Assembly (NCBI GenBank): GCA_045536045.1
Contig: JAZSMU010000033.1
Location: forward strand, 1 to 57,328
Origin: RGIG1918 sp045536045
GTDB lineage: Bacteria > Cyanobacteriota > Vampirovibrionia > Gastranaerophilales > Gastranaerophilaceae
Direction of reading: 5' to 3'
DNA: 57,328 nt
A model generated the notes under the pieces. That model saw nothing but the letters and a program-made list of their open reading frames with translations, did no database searches and was not told where the DNA came from. A program made the position numbers and the translations under genes. Position 1 is the stretch's first letter. Each line of letters starts with the position of its first letter. This document shows positions 1 through 7,263 of this stretch, piece after piece.

Positions 1-45
1 ACTTTCCTCACAAATTTCTTTGCGCGATTATCCTCCTGCTTTCAT

Positions 46-63
46 TTTGAATTATAATTCAAA
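46..63. promoter_or_regulatory. 18-bp perfect palindrome near the left edge
   Basis: TTTGAATTATAATTCAAA is a perfect inverted repeat. Read on the minus strand it contains TATAAT (51-56), followed five bases later by ATG AAA GCA GGA GGA TAA (45-28), a five-codon frame that includes a strong AGGAGG. It may be a promoter plus leader for a minus-strand gene running off the left edge, or a regulator site. No start codon at a good distance from the AGGAGG is visible before base 1, so the gene cannot be named. Confidence 0.35.
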
Positions 64-80
64 CTTTTTCTTTTCGCAAT

Positions 81-416
81 TTAGCTTTTATGCCAAACTT
101 TAAAATTTTCTATTTTGTTTTTTAAAGAAGTAAAATTACCATCAAATGTTATACACCTATCATCAACATATAAATAGCAAACATCTTTTGTGTTTGTAAT
201 ATCTTGAAAATAGATATCAATCCCGTTTTCAATAAGCCATTTTGAGGCAAGGAGTTTGTTTCTTGTTGTAAACAGTTTTATTTCATAATTTTCTGATAAA
301 TTTTTTAAAAATGCTTTTGCACCGTCTTTAATTGGGGGAATAAAATTTGGGTCAAAATTTCCTGTGTATGTGTTTAAAACTCCGTCTAGGTCTATTAGAA
401 TTGTTTTTTTAGACAC
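81..416 (-). CDS. Small HAD-like phosphatase
   Basis: Short HAD-superfamily protein (111 residues). The nucleophile motif I is DLDGVLN close to the N-terminus, a Thr sits in FTTRNK as motif II, and the acidic motif near the end is YVDDR. This layout resembles small 5'-nucleotidase/polynucleotide-phosphatase-like HAD proteins; the substrate cannot be told. The start chosen is a GTG at 416 because AAGGAAGG lies just upstream; an in-frame ATG at 488 would run back through the palindrome and into the neighbouring gene. It is divergent from an XRE regulator, with an 18-bp palindrome between them, so it is probably that regulator's target. Confidence 0.75.
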   Translation of the reverse strand: MSKKTILIDLDGVLNTYTGNFDPNFIPPIKDGAKAFLKNLSENYEIKLFTTRNKLLASKWLIENGIDIYFQDITNTKDVCYLYVDDRCITFDGNFTSLKNKIENFKVWHKS

Positions 417-432
417 ATTGCCTTCCTTTCTA

Positions 433-450
433 TATCCCGTATACGGGATA
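433..450. promoter_or_regulatory. Palindromic operator between HAD gene and XRE gene
   Basis: TATCCCGTATACGGGATA is a perfect 18-bp inverted repeat, unusually GC-containing for this sequence. It lies 17 bases upstream of the HAD start and reaches the expected -35 position of the XRE promoter. Its place between a divergent XRE regulator and its neighbour suggests it is the binding site for that regulator (inference). Confidence 0.7.
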
Positions 451-469
451 CGATAAAACAAAATAACTC

Positions 470-475
470 TAAAAT
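470..475 (+). promoter_or_regulatory. -10 box of XRE gene, leaderless geometry
   Basis: TAAAAT is followed by seven bases and then the ATG at 483; no Shine-Dalgarno is present. Transcription starting 6-8 bases past the box would begin at or next to the ATG. Confidence 0.5.
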
Positions 476-482
476 AATTCTT

Positions 483-746
483 ATGCAAGAGGAAGAAAAA
501 ATTTTATCAAATGCTGTTGCAAAAATTTTAAGAAATTTGCGACATAAAACAGGTAAAAGTTTAAATTTATTTTGTAATGAATTTGAGCTTTCAACATCTT
601 CTTTAAATGACATTGAAAATGCGAAAAGAAGCGTAAAACTTTTTTCTTTGCTTAAAATTATAAAGGCTTATAATTTGCCTATTCCTGAATTTTTTAAACA
701 ATTAGAAAATGAATTGCCAAAAGACTTTTTGAAACCTGAAGAGTAG
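483..746 (+). CDS. XRE-family helix-turn-helix regulator
   Basis: 87-residue single-domain DNA-binding protein. The five-helix Cro/C1-type fold spans about residues 10-70, with the recognition region around FELSTSSLNDIENAKR and the conserved closing 'LLKIIKAYNLPIPEFF'. No sensor domain is visible. It is divergent from the HAD phosphatase over a perfect palindrome, the usual arrangement for an autoregulated repressor. The start is the ATG at 483, with a -10 box seven bases before it and no ribosome-binding site, so its mRNA may be leaderless. Confidence 0.85.
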   Translation: MQEEEKILSNAVAKILRNLRHKTGKSLNLFCNEFELSTSSLNDIENAKRSVKLFSLLKIIKAYNLPIPEFFKQLENELPKDFLKPEE

Positions 747-802
747 AAATCTATTGCAATAAGTTTATATATTTAATTTCGCAAACAACAAATACTCACT
801 AC

Positions 803-856
803 GATATGCTCAAAAAATTAATTTTGAAGCCAATATTTGCTTTGATATGCTCAAAA
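803..856 (+). repeat. Direct repeat GATATGCTCAAAA, two copies
   Basis: The 13-mer GATATGCTCAAAA occurs at 803-815 and 844-856, 41 bases apart, in the otherwise gene-free region upstream of the SRP RNA promoter. The second copy occupies roughly -38 to -26 of that promoter. It may be an activator site or a small duplication; the function is unknown. Confidence 0.4.
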
Positions 857-866
857 TAATTTTTTA

Positions 867-875
867 TGCTAAAAT
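867..875 (+). promoter_or_regulatory. Extended -10 promoter of SRP RNA
   Basis: TGC-TAAAAT forms an extended -10 box. It ends six bases before A881, and the RNA terminal helix begins at 881-882. Because the 5' end of the RNA is fixed by base pairing with its 3' end, this gives an internal calibration of the -10 to start distance for this genome. Confidence 0.65.
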
Positions 876-881
876 ATTAAA

Positions 882-1143
882 GCCACGTTCCACGGGGTGT
901 TGCGAACTCTTGACTGCAAGCTTATGGCGGGTGCAGAGCCTACTGTGAGGGTTAAGGATTCAAGTCGTAGGGTATGCATTTTGTTGATAATTGAATTTTA
1001 GATGGCGTAAAGGTTTTTATACCGTGTCAGGATAGAAATATAGCAGCACATGAAAGCTATTTACGGGTATTTAAAAGGCAAAAGGAGAAATGTCTATTTG
1101 AAAATTTGTTTGTTTAATTCAATAGGTAGTGACGTGGCTTTTT
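882..1143 (+). ncRNA. ffs: Signal recognition particle RNA, large (Bacillus-like) type
   Basis: About 260 bases. The signature SRP helix 8 is present at about 1023-1047: GTGTCAGG, then ATA-GAAA-TAT, then AGCAGCAC. This gives the conserved CAGG/AGCA internal loop, to which Ffh binds, capped by a GAAA tetraloop (GGAA in E. coli). The ends pair as GCCACGT (882-888) with ACGTGGC (1132-1138), followed by a T-run. The size and the 5' loops (GGGTGTTGCG...) fit the large form with an Alu-like domain, as in Bacillus scRNA, instead of the 4.5S form. It partners with Ffh for co-translational membrane targeting. Confidence 0.9.
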
Positions 1144-1151
1144 AATTTTTT

Positions 1152-1160
1152 TGCTATAAT
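1152..1160 (+). promoter_or_regulatory. Extended -10 promoter of nadD, leaderless geometry
   Basis: TGC-TATAAT, a perfect extended -10 box, is followed by exactly six bases and then the nadD ATG at 1167. There is no room for a ribosome-binding site; the predicted first base of the mRNA is the A of the ATG. Confidence 0.65.
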
Positions 1161-1166
1161 AATCTT

Positions 1167-1718
1167 ATGCAATGTTATTACTTTGGAACATTTGACCCCG
1201 TTCATATTGGGCATATAAAAGTTGCCGAAGCTGTTAAAGAAAAATATGGCTTTGACAAAGTTATTTTTGTGCCAACTCCAAAGTCCCCTTTTAAAGACGG
1301 GCAAAGCGATATTTCAGATAGGATTAATATGTTAGAAAAAGTTTTAAGAAAATCTGAAATATCTGATATTGAATTGAATATTGAGCCTCCAAATTATACA
1401 TACAAAACAATTGAAAAATTAGGTAATGCCTATTTTATTTTAGGTTATGACCAATTTTTGAATATTGAAAGTTGGAAAAAATCAGAATTTTTGAAAGAAA
1501 AATTATTTTTTATTGTTATTCCAAGAGCTGGAGCTCGTGAAAAAGAATTTAATAAATTAAAAGAAGCTGGCTATAAATTTGAAATTTTAAAAGATTTTGA
1601 GCTTGTTGATGTTTCATCTTCAAAAATTAGGGAAAATGCTAGGCTTGGAAAGCCTTTGGCTGGATTAGTTCATAAAAAAGTGGAAGAATATATTAATGAA
1701 AAAAGACTCTATAATTGA
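1167..1718 (+). CDS. nadD: Nicotinate-nucleotide adenylyltransferase
   Basis: 183 residues, normal length. It transfers AMP from ATP to nicotinate mononucleotide in NAD biosynthesis. The nucleotidyltransferase signature GTFDPVHIGH lies at residues 7-16 (HxGH nucleotide-binding motif), followed by VIFVPTPKSPFK, and a C-terminal VSSSKIREN is the second ATP motif (ISSTxIR type). The start is the ATG at 1167, immediately after a perfect extended -10 promoter. Its 3' end overlaps yqeK by 23 bases, so the two are translationally coupled, an arrangement common in Firmicutes and relatives. Confidence 0.93.
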   Translation: MQCYYFGTFDPVHIGHIKVAEAVKEKYGFDKVIFVPTPKSPFKDGQSDISDRINMLEKVLRKSEISDIELNIEPPNYTYKTIEKLGNAYFILGYDQFLNIESWKKSEFLKEKLFFIVIPRAGAREKEFNKLKEAGYKFEILKDFELVDVSSSKIRENARLGKPLAGLVHKKVEEYINEKRLYN

Positions 1719-2286
1719 AATTCTTAAAAATACATTATCAGAAGAAAGATTTTCTCACACTCTAGGCACTGCAAAATGTGCTGTTGAGCTTGCAAAAATG
1801 TATGGGCTAGATGAGGAAAAAGCAGAGCTTGCTGGGCTTTTGCATGATAATGCTAAATGTCTTTCAAATGAAGAATTAAGAAAAATAATTGATGAAAAAT
1901 TCCCAGAAATTCCTGAGTGCGAGCTTATGAATTATAAGACTTATCATGCTCCTTGTGGTGCATATTTTGCACAAGAAAAATTTGGAGTTGAAGACAATGA
2001 AATTATAAGAGCAATAAAAGTTCATACACTAGGTGCTCCTGATATGTCTTTGTTTGATATGATTATTTTTCTTGCAGATAAAATTGAAGAAAACACAAGA
2101 GACCTTGAATATAGAGAAAAAATTTTAAAAATTTTAGATGAAAATAAAGGCGAAATTGGACTTAAAAAAGCACTTTTTGTTTGTTTTTCAGAAACAATTA
2201 AATCTTTGGTTAAAAGAAAATTATTAATCTGCCCTACAACAATTGAAGTTTATAATTTTTTGCTTAAAGAAGTTTCTAAAAATTAA
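1696..2286 (+). CDS. yqeK: HD-domain nucleotide phosphohydrolase YqeK
   Basis: 196 residues. HD-superfamily metal-dependent hydrolase of the YqeK family, whose members cleave diadenosine tetraphosphate symmetrically. Visible ligands are H21 in RFSHTLG, the H50-D51 pair in GLLHDNAK, a His in the TYHAPCGA segment and a final Asp in FLADKIEENTR, all in the expected order. It overlaps nadD, consistent with the conserved nadD-yqeK pair. Function is by family. Confidence 0.9.
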   Translation: MKKDSIIEILKNTLSEERFSHTLGTAKCAVELAKMYGLDEEKAELAGLLHDNAKCLSNEELRKIIDEKFPEIPECELMNYKTYHAPCGAYFAQEKFGVEDNEIIRAIKVHTLGAPDMSLFDMIIFLADKIEENTRDLEYREKILKILDENKGEIGLKKALFVCFSETIKSLVKRKLLICPTTIEVYNFLLKEVSKN

Positions 2287-2332
2287 GAATTTATAAAGCT
2301 AAGGGCAAAAAAGAAAAAAATCGGCATGTTCA

Positions 2333-2341
2333 TGCTACACT
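2333..2341 (+). promoter_or_regulatory. Extended -10 promoter upstream of the symporter gene
   Basis: TGC-TACACT ends 25 bases before the ATG at 2367. A TTGGAGC ribosome-binding site lies in between, so this gene, unlike several neighbours, has a normal leader. Confidence 0.45.
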
Positions 2342-2366
2342 AGTAATTGTCCTAATTTGGAGCAAA

Positions 2367-3704
2367 ATGAACAGTTCAAAATTAACATTATTTATATTTA
2401 TTGCGCTATTTGCTGGTGTTGCTTTTGGCTGGTTGTGTCCTGAGTTTGCAGTTAAAATGCAACCTTTAGCAGACATTTTCTTAAGAATGGTTAAAATGAT
2501 TATTGCTCCTTTGATTTTTGCAACTCTTGTTGTAGGAATAGCAGGTCATGGCGACATTAAAGGCTTAGGCAAAATTGGGCTTAAAACAATTGTTTATTTT
2601 GAAATTGTAACAACTCTAGCTCTTGTAATTGGGCTTGTAATGGCAAATGTTTGTAAGCCTGGAGAAGGTTTTAATATAGACCTTTCATCAGTTTCTATGA
2701 AAGCTGTTGAAGGTATGAAAACTATTCAAATAGACCATTCTATGTCTAATTTTATTATTCACACAATTCCAACAAGCATTTTTGAATCTTTAGCAGAAGG
2801 AAACCTATTGCAAATCGTTGTTTTTGCAGTATTTTTTGCTCTTGCAATTTGTGCAGTTGGTAAAAAAGCACGCCCAGTTTTAGATTTTCTTCAAAGTGTT
2901 TGTGATGTAATGTTCAAATTTACAGAATATGTTATGCTTTTTGCTCCAATGGGCGTTTTTGGTGCGATTGCTGCAACAATTGGGCAAAATGGTGTTGGAA
3001 TTTTAGTTAGTTACGCAAAATTAATTTTCATAACATATCTATCTTTAATAATTTTTGTTGTTTCAGTTTTGTTTGTTGTGTGCAAAATAATAAAAATTCC
3101 ATTTTTTGGAATGTTTATGGCACTTAAAGACCCAGCACTTTTGGCATTTACAACAGCAAGCTCTGAAGCAGCGTTACCTAAAGCAATGGAAGTTATGGAA
3201 AAATTTGGTGTTCCAAAAAATATCGTTAGTTTTGTTATGCCAACAGGCTACACATTCAATTTAGATGGTTCAACTTTATATCTGGCTTTAACTGCTCTAT
3301 TTTGTGCTCAAATTGCAGGAATTGAGCTTGGCTTAAACCAACAAATTGCAATTATGCTAACTCTAATGCTAACTTCAAAAGGAATTGCAGCTGTTCCTAG
3401 AGTTTCTTTAGTTATTTTAACTGGAACTTTAGCAAGCTTTAATCTTCCTGTTGTTGGTGTTGCAATTCTTTTAGGAATTGACCAAATTTTAGATATGGGA
3501 AGAACAACAGTTAATTTAATTGGAAATTGCGTTGCAACAACAGTTGTGGCACGTTGGGAAAATGAATTTGACTATGAAAAAATGCATAGATATTTAAACC
3601 CAAATGCAAAAGATAATCCATTTGCAACAAAAGAAGAAATTAAATCTATTGCAGAAAATATTAAAACAGAGCAAATAGTTAAAGAAAATAGCCTTGTTAG
3701 CTAA
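2367..3704 (+). CDS. Sodium:dicarboxylate/glutamate symporter (DAACS family)
   Basis: 445 residues with about eight hydrophobic segments plus re-entrant loops. Family marks are the serine-rich loop TTASSEAALP (HP1), the signature MPTGYTFNLDGS that forms the substrate/sodium site, and LTSKGIAAVPR followed by LGIDQILDMGRTTVN near the C-terminus (HP2/TM8). It probably imports a C4-dicarboxylate or glutamate/aspartate with sodium ions or protons; the exact substrate cannot be decided. The DMGRTTVN arginine is the type of residue that contacts an acidic side chain in this family. It stands alone, transcribed from an extended -10 promoter. Confidence 0.9.
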   Translation: MNSSKLTLFIFIALFAGVAFGWLCPEFAVKMQPLADIFLRMVKMIIAPLIFATLVVGIAGHGDIKGLGKIGLKTIVYFEIVTTLALVIGLVMANVCKPGEGFNIDLSSVSMKAVEGMKTIQIDHSMSNFIIHTIPTSIFESLAEGNLLQIVVFAVFFALAICAVGKKARPVLDFLQSVCDVMFKFTEYVMLFAPMGVFGAIAATIGQNGVGILVSYAKLIFITYLSLIIFVVSVLFVVCKIIKIPFFGMFMALKDPALLAFTTASSEAALPKAMEVMEKFGVPKNIVSFVMPTGYTFNLDGSTLYLALTALFCAQIAGIELGLNQQIAIMLTLMLTSKGIAAVPRVSLVILTGTLASFNLPVVGVAILLGIDQILDMGRTTVNLIGNCVATTVVARWENEFDYEKMHRYLNPNAKDNPFATKEEIKSIAENIKTEQIVKENSLVS

Positions 3705-3727
3705 TTATAAATTTCTTTTATAAGCTA
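3698..3727 (+). terminator. Hairpin after the symporter gene, overlapping the next promoter
   Basis: TTATAAA-TTTC-TTTATAA, with outer TAGCT/AGCTA arms, forms an AT-rich hairpin followed by TTTTGGTTTT. The same bases TATTTT (3726-3731) also lie exactly six bases before the ATG at 3738 and could be the -10 box of the dehydrogenase gene. Both readings are possible. Confidence 0.45.
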
Positions 3728-3737
3728 TTTTGGTTTT

Positions 3738-4721
3738 ATGAAAATAGCATTTTTTAATATTACTCCGTTTGAAAAGAAATTTTTTAAAGAAAACTTAGAT
3801 GAAAATGTTGAAGCTTATTATCTTCCTTTTTCTCTAAATGAAGATACAGAAATAGATGATGTTGAAGTTGATGCAGTATCTGTTTCGGTTCATTCAAAAC
3901 TAAATTCTCAATCGCTTTCAAAATTTAAAAATTTAAAATTTATATTTGCTCGTTCTGTTGGTTATAACCATATTGATTTAGAATGGGCAAAACACGCTGG
4001 AATTTTGGTTTTTAATACTCCAAATTATGGCAATGATACAATTGCAGAGTTTACATTTGGGCTATTGCTTTGTTTGGTTAGAAAAATAAATATTGCAGCA
4101 TTTGATTTAGCTCAAGAAAAATTATCTTCAAATTATAAAGGAATAGAATTAAATGGGAAAACACTTGGAATTATCGGACTTGGAGCAATTGGCAGAAAAG
4201 TTGAAAGAATTGCTAAATGTTTTTCAATGGATACCATTTGCTATGATATTCTTCCTCATAATGGCTATAACATGGTAAGTTTTGATGAATTATTAGAAAA
4301 TTCTGATATTATTTCTCTTCATACACCTTTGACTAAAGATAATTATCATTTAATAGGAGAATCGGAGTTTTCTTTAATGAAAGAGGGTGTAATTATAATA
4401 AACACTGCAAGAGGCGAGCTTATTAATACAGATGCTTTGTTAGATAACTTAAATTCAGGGAAAATTGGTGGTGCTTGTTTAGATGTGGTTGAATGTGAAA
4501 AACTTATTAATGAAAATGATGACGACATATGCATAGATTGCATTGATGATATTTGCCTTAGAAAATATATGGTAAATCGTAAATTACTTTCAAAAGAAAA
4601 TGTTATAATTACGCCACACATAGCATATAGCACAAAAGAAGCCGTTGATAGAATATTAAAAATTACATTAGACAACATAAATAGTGTTGATGGCGAAAAT
4701 TTGAAAAATCTTGTAAAATAA
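3738..4721 (+). CDS. D-2-hydroxyacid dehydrogenase (D-lactate dehydrogenase-like)
   Basis: 327 residues, the usual length for D-isomer-specific 2-hydroxyacid dehydrogenases. The NAD-binding motif is GLGAIGRKVE, followed by the Asp of CYDI that prefers NAD over NADP. The catalytic set is the Arg in IINTARGE, the Glu in the following LDVVECE region and the His in ITPHIAYST. Closest in style to LdhA-type D-lactate dehydrogenases, which reduce pyruvate in fermentation, but phosphoglycerate-like or other 2-ketoacid substrates cannot be excluded. The segment between LDVVECE and ITPH is short and Asp-rich. It is followed directly by deoC, which has its own promoter. Confidence 0.85.
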   Translation: MKIAFFNITPFEKKFFKENLDENVEAYYLPFSLNEDTEIDDVEVDAVSVSVHSKLNSQSLSKFKNLKFIFARSVGYNHIDLEWAKHAGILVFNTPNYGNDTIAEFTFGLLLCLVRKINIAAFDLAQEKLSSNYKGIELNGKTLGIIGLGAIGRKVERIAKCFSMDTICYDILPHNGYNMVSFDELLENSDIISLHTPLTKDNYHLIGESEFSLMKEGVIIINTARGELINTDALLDNLNSGKIGGACLDVVECEKLINENDDDICIDCIDDICLRKYMVNRKLLSKENVIITPHIAYSTKEAVDRILKITLDNINSVDGENLKNLVK

Positions 4722-4741
4722 TTTTGCTTTTTTTCTTAATT

Positions 4742-4750
4742 TGCTATAAT
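4742..4750 (+). promoter_or_regulatory. Extended -10 promoter of deoC, leaderless geometry
   Basis: TGC-TATAAT is followed by six T residues and the ATG at 4757. No ribosome-binding site is possible. The spacing is identical to that of nadD. Confidence 0.65.
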
Positions 4751-4756
4751 TTTTTT

Positions 4757-5413
4757 ATGGAAATAAATAGATACATTGAACATACAATTTTAGCACCAGA
4801 CGCTACAGTCGGGGCAGTTGAAAAAGTTATTAAAGAAGCTATAGAATATGATTTTTTAGGTTTTTGCATTAATCCAAATTATGTTGATTTTGCAAAAAAT
4901 TATTTAAAAGATTATGACAAAAAGCCAAAAATTGTTACTGTTGTAAATTTCCCTTTGGCTTCTTCTAATCTTCAAACAATTGTTTTTCAAACAGCCCAAG
5001 CAGTTTTAGCTGGAGCTGATGAAATAGACACAGTTGTTAACCTTTCTGCTCTTAAAGATAAAAATTATAAAAAGGTTGAAGAAGATATTAGAGAAACTAA
5101 AAAAGCTTGTGCAATTGCACCTTTAAAAGTTATTTTAGAAACAGATTTACTAACAAAAGAAGAAATCAAAATAGCATCTGAAATTGCAGCAAATGCTGGA
5201 GCAAATTTTGTTAAAACTTCAACAGGATTTGTTAAAGGTGGTGTTGGGGCTAAAGTTGAAGATGTTAAATTGATGTTTGAAACAGTTTCAGAAGCAGGCT
5301 TGGGCGTTAAGGCTTCTGGTGGAATAAAAACAAGAGAACAGGCATTAGCACTAATTGAAGCAGGGGCTACTCGTCTTGGAACTTCAAGTGGTGTTAGCAT
5401 ACAGAAAGGATAA
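4757..5413 (+). CDS. deoC: Deoxyribose-phosphate aldolase
   Basis: 218 residues. Cleaves 2-deoxyribose 5-phosphate to glyceraldehyde 3-phosphate and acetaldehyde, in deoxynucleoside breakdown. The Schiff-base lysine is K153 in FVKTSTGF, D91 in EIDTVVN is the proton relay, and K185 is in VKASGGI. An ATG at 4724 would add eleven residues, but the start at 4757 is preferred because MEINRYIEHT aligns with the family start and the promoter TGC-TATAAT lies just before it. Three bases separate it from a small unknown gene. Confidence 0.93.
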   Translation: MEINRYIEHTILAPDATVGAVEKVIKEAIEYDFLGFCINPNYVDFAKNYLKDYDKKPKIVTVVNFPLASSNLQTIVFQTAQAVLAGADEIDTVVNLSALKDKNYKKVEEDIRETKKACAIAPLKVILETDLLTKEEIKIASEIAANAGANFVKTSTGFVKGGVGAKVEDVKLMFETVSEAGLGVKASGGIKTREQALALIEAGATRLGTSSGVSIQKG

Positions 5414-5415
5414 AA

Positions 5416-5601
5416 ATGGACAAAATTACTATTCGTTCAGACAGGGCGACAGACTATGTTTTTACATACAAAGGAGAAGAAGTAACACTTCCAGCAGGAA
5501 AAATTTTAAGCATTTCAGGTGGTTTGAATGATGTTATTTTGCCTACAGTTGCTATGAAAATCATGAACAATTTAATTGTAATTAAGGAAGATGTTAAATA
5601 A
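5416..5601 (+). CDS. Small protein of unknown function
   Basis: 61 residues, no family recognised. It begins MDKITIRSDRATDYVFTYKG, looks mostly beta-strand, and has no cysteines, membrane segment or signal peptide. A good AAAGGA precedes the ATG. It starts two bases after the deoC stop and overlaps the ACT-domain gene by one base (TAATG), so it is cotranscribed with both. Tight coupling and conventional codon use suggest a real gene; no function is proposed. Confidence 0.6.
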   Translation: MDKITIRSDRATDYVFTYKGEEVTLPAGKILSISGGLNDVILPTVAMKIMNNLIVIKEDVK

Positions 5602-5888
5602 TGGAAAATAATGAAATTAAAAAAATAATTATTACATTAACAGGGGCAGATAAGGTTGGTATTGTTGCAAAAATTACCGACACTTTGGCTAAATGTGGCG
5701 TTAATATTGAAGATATTCGCCAATCTATTATGCAAGGTTATTTTATTATGATGATGTTATGCGACATCAAAGGTAGTGAGTTATCTTTTAAAGAAATTAA
5801 AGAACAACTAACAAACACAGCAGATGAATTAGAAATGGAAATTTGGGTTCAAAGAAAAGAAATTTTTGACAAAATGCACTCAATTTAA
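5601..5888 (+). CDS. ACT-domain regulatory protein (UPF0237)
   Basis: 95 residues forming a single ACT domain: ITLTGADKVGIVAKITDTLA, then the strand/helix NIEDIRQSIMQGYFIMMMLCDI. The ligand-binding DxxGIV pattern at the first strand-helix junction is kept. ACT domains usually bind amino acids. Members of this family (UPF0237) are routinely encoded beside UPF0210 proteins, as here, where the next gene starts seven bases later. It probably senses a ligand for that partner; the ligand is unknown. Confidence 0.85.
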   Translation: MENNEIKKIIITLTGADKVGIVAKITDTLAKCGVNIEDIRQSIMQGYFIMMMLCDIKGSELSFKEIKEQLTNTADELEMEIWVQRKEIFDKMHSI

Positions 5889-5895
5889 GGAAATT

Positions 5896-7263
5896 ATGAA
5901 CACTTTTAATACGAAAAAAGTTATTGAAACAATTGAGATGATAAAACTTCATCATCTTGATATTAGAACAGTTACTCTAGCACTTTCTCTTAGAGATTGT
6001 ATAGATACAGACTATAAGGTTTGTGCTGATAAAATTTACGATAAAATTCTTAAATATGCAAAAAATTTGTCAAAATATGCAAGTGTTTTAGAAGACGAAT
6101 TTTCTATTCCAATTATTAATAAAAGAATTGCAGTAACTCCAATTTCAATTATCGGAGAGAGTGCAAAAGAAAGAAATTATATTCATATAGCTCGTGCTCT
6201 AGATGAGGCTGCAAAGGCTGTTGGAGTTGATTTTATAGGTGGTTATTCTGCTTTAGTTGAAAAAGGTTGTACAAAAGGAGATAGCGAATTTTTGGCAACA
6301 ATTCCTGAGGCACTAAGTGTTACAGATAGAGTTTGTTCATCTGTTAATTTAGCAACTTCAAAAGCTGGAATTAATATGGTTGGCGTTTTAAAAATGGGCG
6401 AAATCACTAAAAAAGCAGCTGAACTAACTGCAGATAAAGATGGTTTAGGTGCTGCAAAATTAGTTTGTTTTTGCAATTCCGTTTCAGATAATCCATTTAT
6501 GGCTGGTGCATATTGTGGAGTTAACGAGCCAGAATGTGCTTTAAATATTGGTGTTTCTGGTCCTGGTGTTGTTGCAAATGCTGTTAAAAATATGCCAAAA
6601 GATGCAGATTTAGGCGAAGTTGCAAACATAATTAAGAAAACTGCATTCAAAATTACAACAACAGGAGAGCTTGTTGGAAGAGAATTGGCAAAAAGGCTTG
6701 AAATTCCTTTTGGAGTTATAGATTTATCTCTTGCACCAACACCTGCTATTGGCGATAGCGTTGCAGAAATTTTCCAAGCAATGGGGCTAGAGCATGCTGG
6801 AGCTCACGGCACGACTTGTGCTCTTGCAATGCTTAATGACGCCGTTAAAAAAGGTGGCGTTATGGCATCTAGCTATGTTGGTGGCTTGTCTGGTGCTTTT
6901 ATCCCTGTTAGCGAAGATAATCAAATGATTGAAGCTGCCAAAGTGGGTGCATTAACTATAGACAAACTTGAAGCAATGACTTGTGTTTGCTCAGTTGGTC
7001 TTGATATGATTGCAATTCCAGGCTCAACAAGTGCTAAAACAATATCTGCAATTATAGCTGACGAAATGGCTATTGGAATGATTAACAAAAAGACAACTGC
7101 AGTTAGAATTATTCCTGTTCCAAACAAAGAAGTTGGCGACAACGCTGTGTTTGGTGGGCTTTTAGGCGAATGTCCTATAATGCCTGTAAATAAATATAAT
7201 TCAGATGTTTTTGTTTCTCGTGCAGGCAGAGTCCCAGCTCCAATTCATAGTTTGAACAATTAA
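5896..7263 (+). CDS. UPF0210 (PFL/DUF711 family) protein
   Basis: 455 residues, the normal family length. Recognisable blocks include the N-terminal IETIEMIKLHHLDIRTVTL, the central GVSGPGVVANAV and the C-terminal IPVPNKEVGD and FGGLLGECP. The fold belongs to the DUF711/PFL-like group related to glycyl-radical enzymes, but no biochemical role is firmly assigned. The start at 5896 follows TAAGGAAATT and matches the family start; an ATG at 5866 would overlap the ACT gene. Together with the upstream ACT protein it forms a widely conserved two-gene unit. It converges on the sigma factor gene with a four-base overlap. Confidence 0.87.
   Translation: MNTFNTKKVIETIEMIKLHHLDIRTVTLALSLRDCIDTDYKVCADKIYDKILKYAKNLSKYASVLEDEFSIPIINKRIAVTPISIIGESAKERNYIHIARALDEAAKAVGVDFIGGYSALVEKGCTKGDSEFLATIPEALSVTDRVCSSVNLATSKAGINMVGVLKMGEITKKAAELTADKDGLGAAKLVCFCNSVSDNPFMAGAYCGVNEPECALNIGVSGPGVVANAVKNMPKDADLGEVANIIKKTAFKITTTGELVGRELAKRLEIPFGVIDLSLAPTPAIGDSVAEIFQAMGLEHAGAHGTTCALAMLNDAVKKGGVMASSYVGGLSGAFIPVSEDNQMIEAAKVGALTIDKLEAMTCVCSVGLDMIAIPGSTSAKTISAIIADEMAIGMINKKTTAVRIIPVPNKEVGDNAVFGGLLGECPIMPVNKYNSDVFVSRAGRVPAPIHSLNN

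Noticed and set aside
395..613. A 72-codon minus-strand frame across the HAD/XRE divergent region
   Set aside because: It overlaps the regulator, the palindrome and the HAD start, has no ribosome-binding site and no family features.
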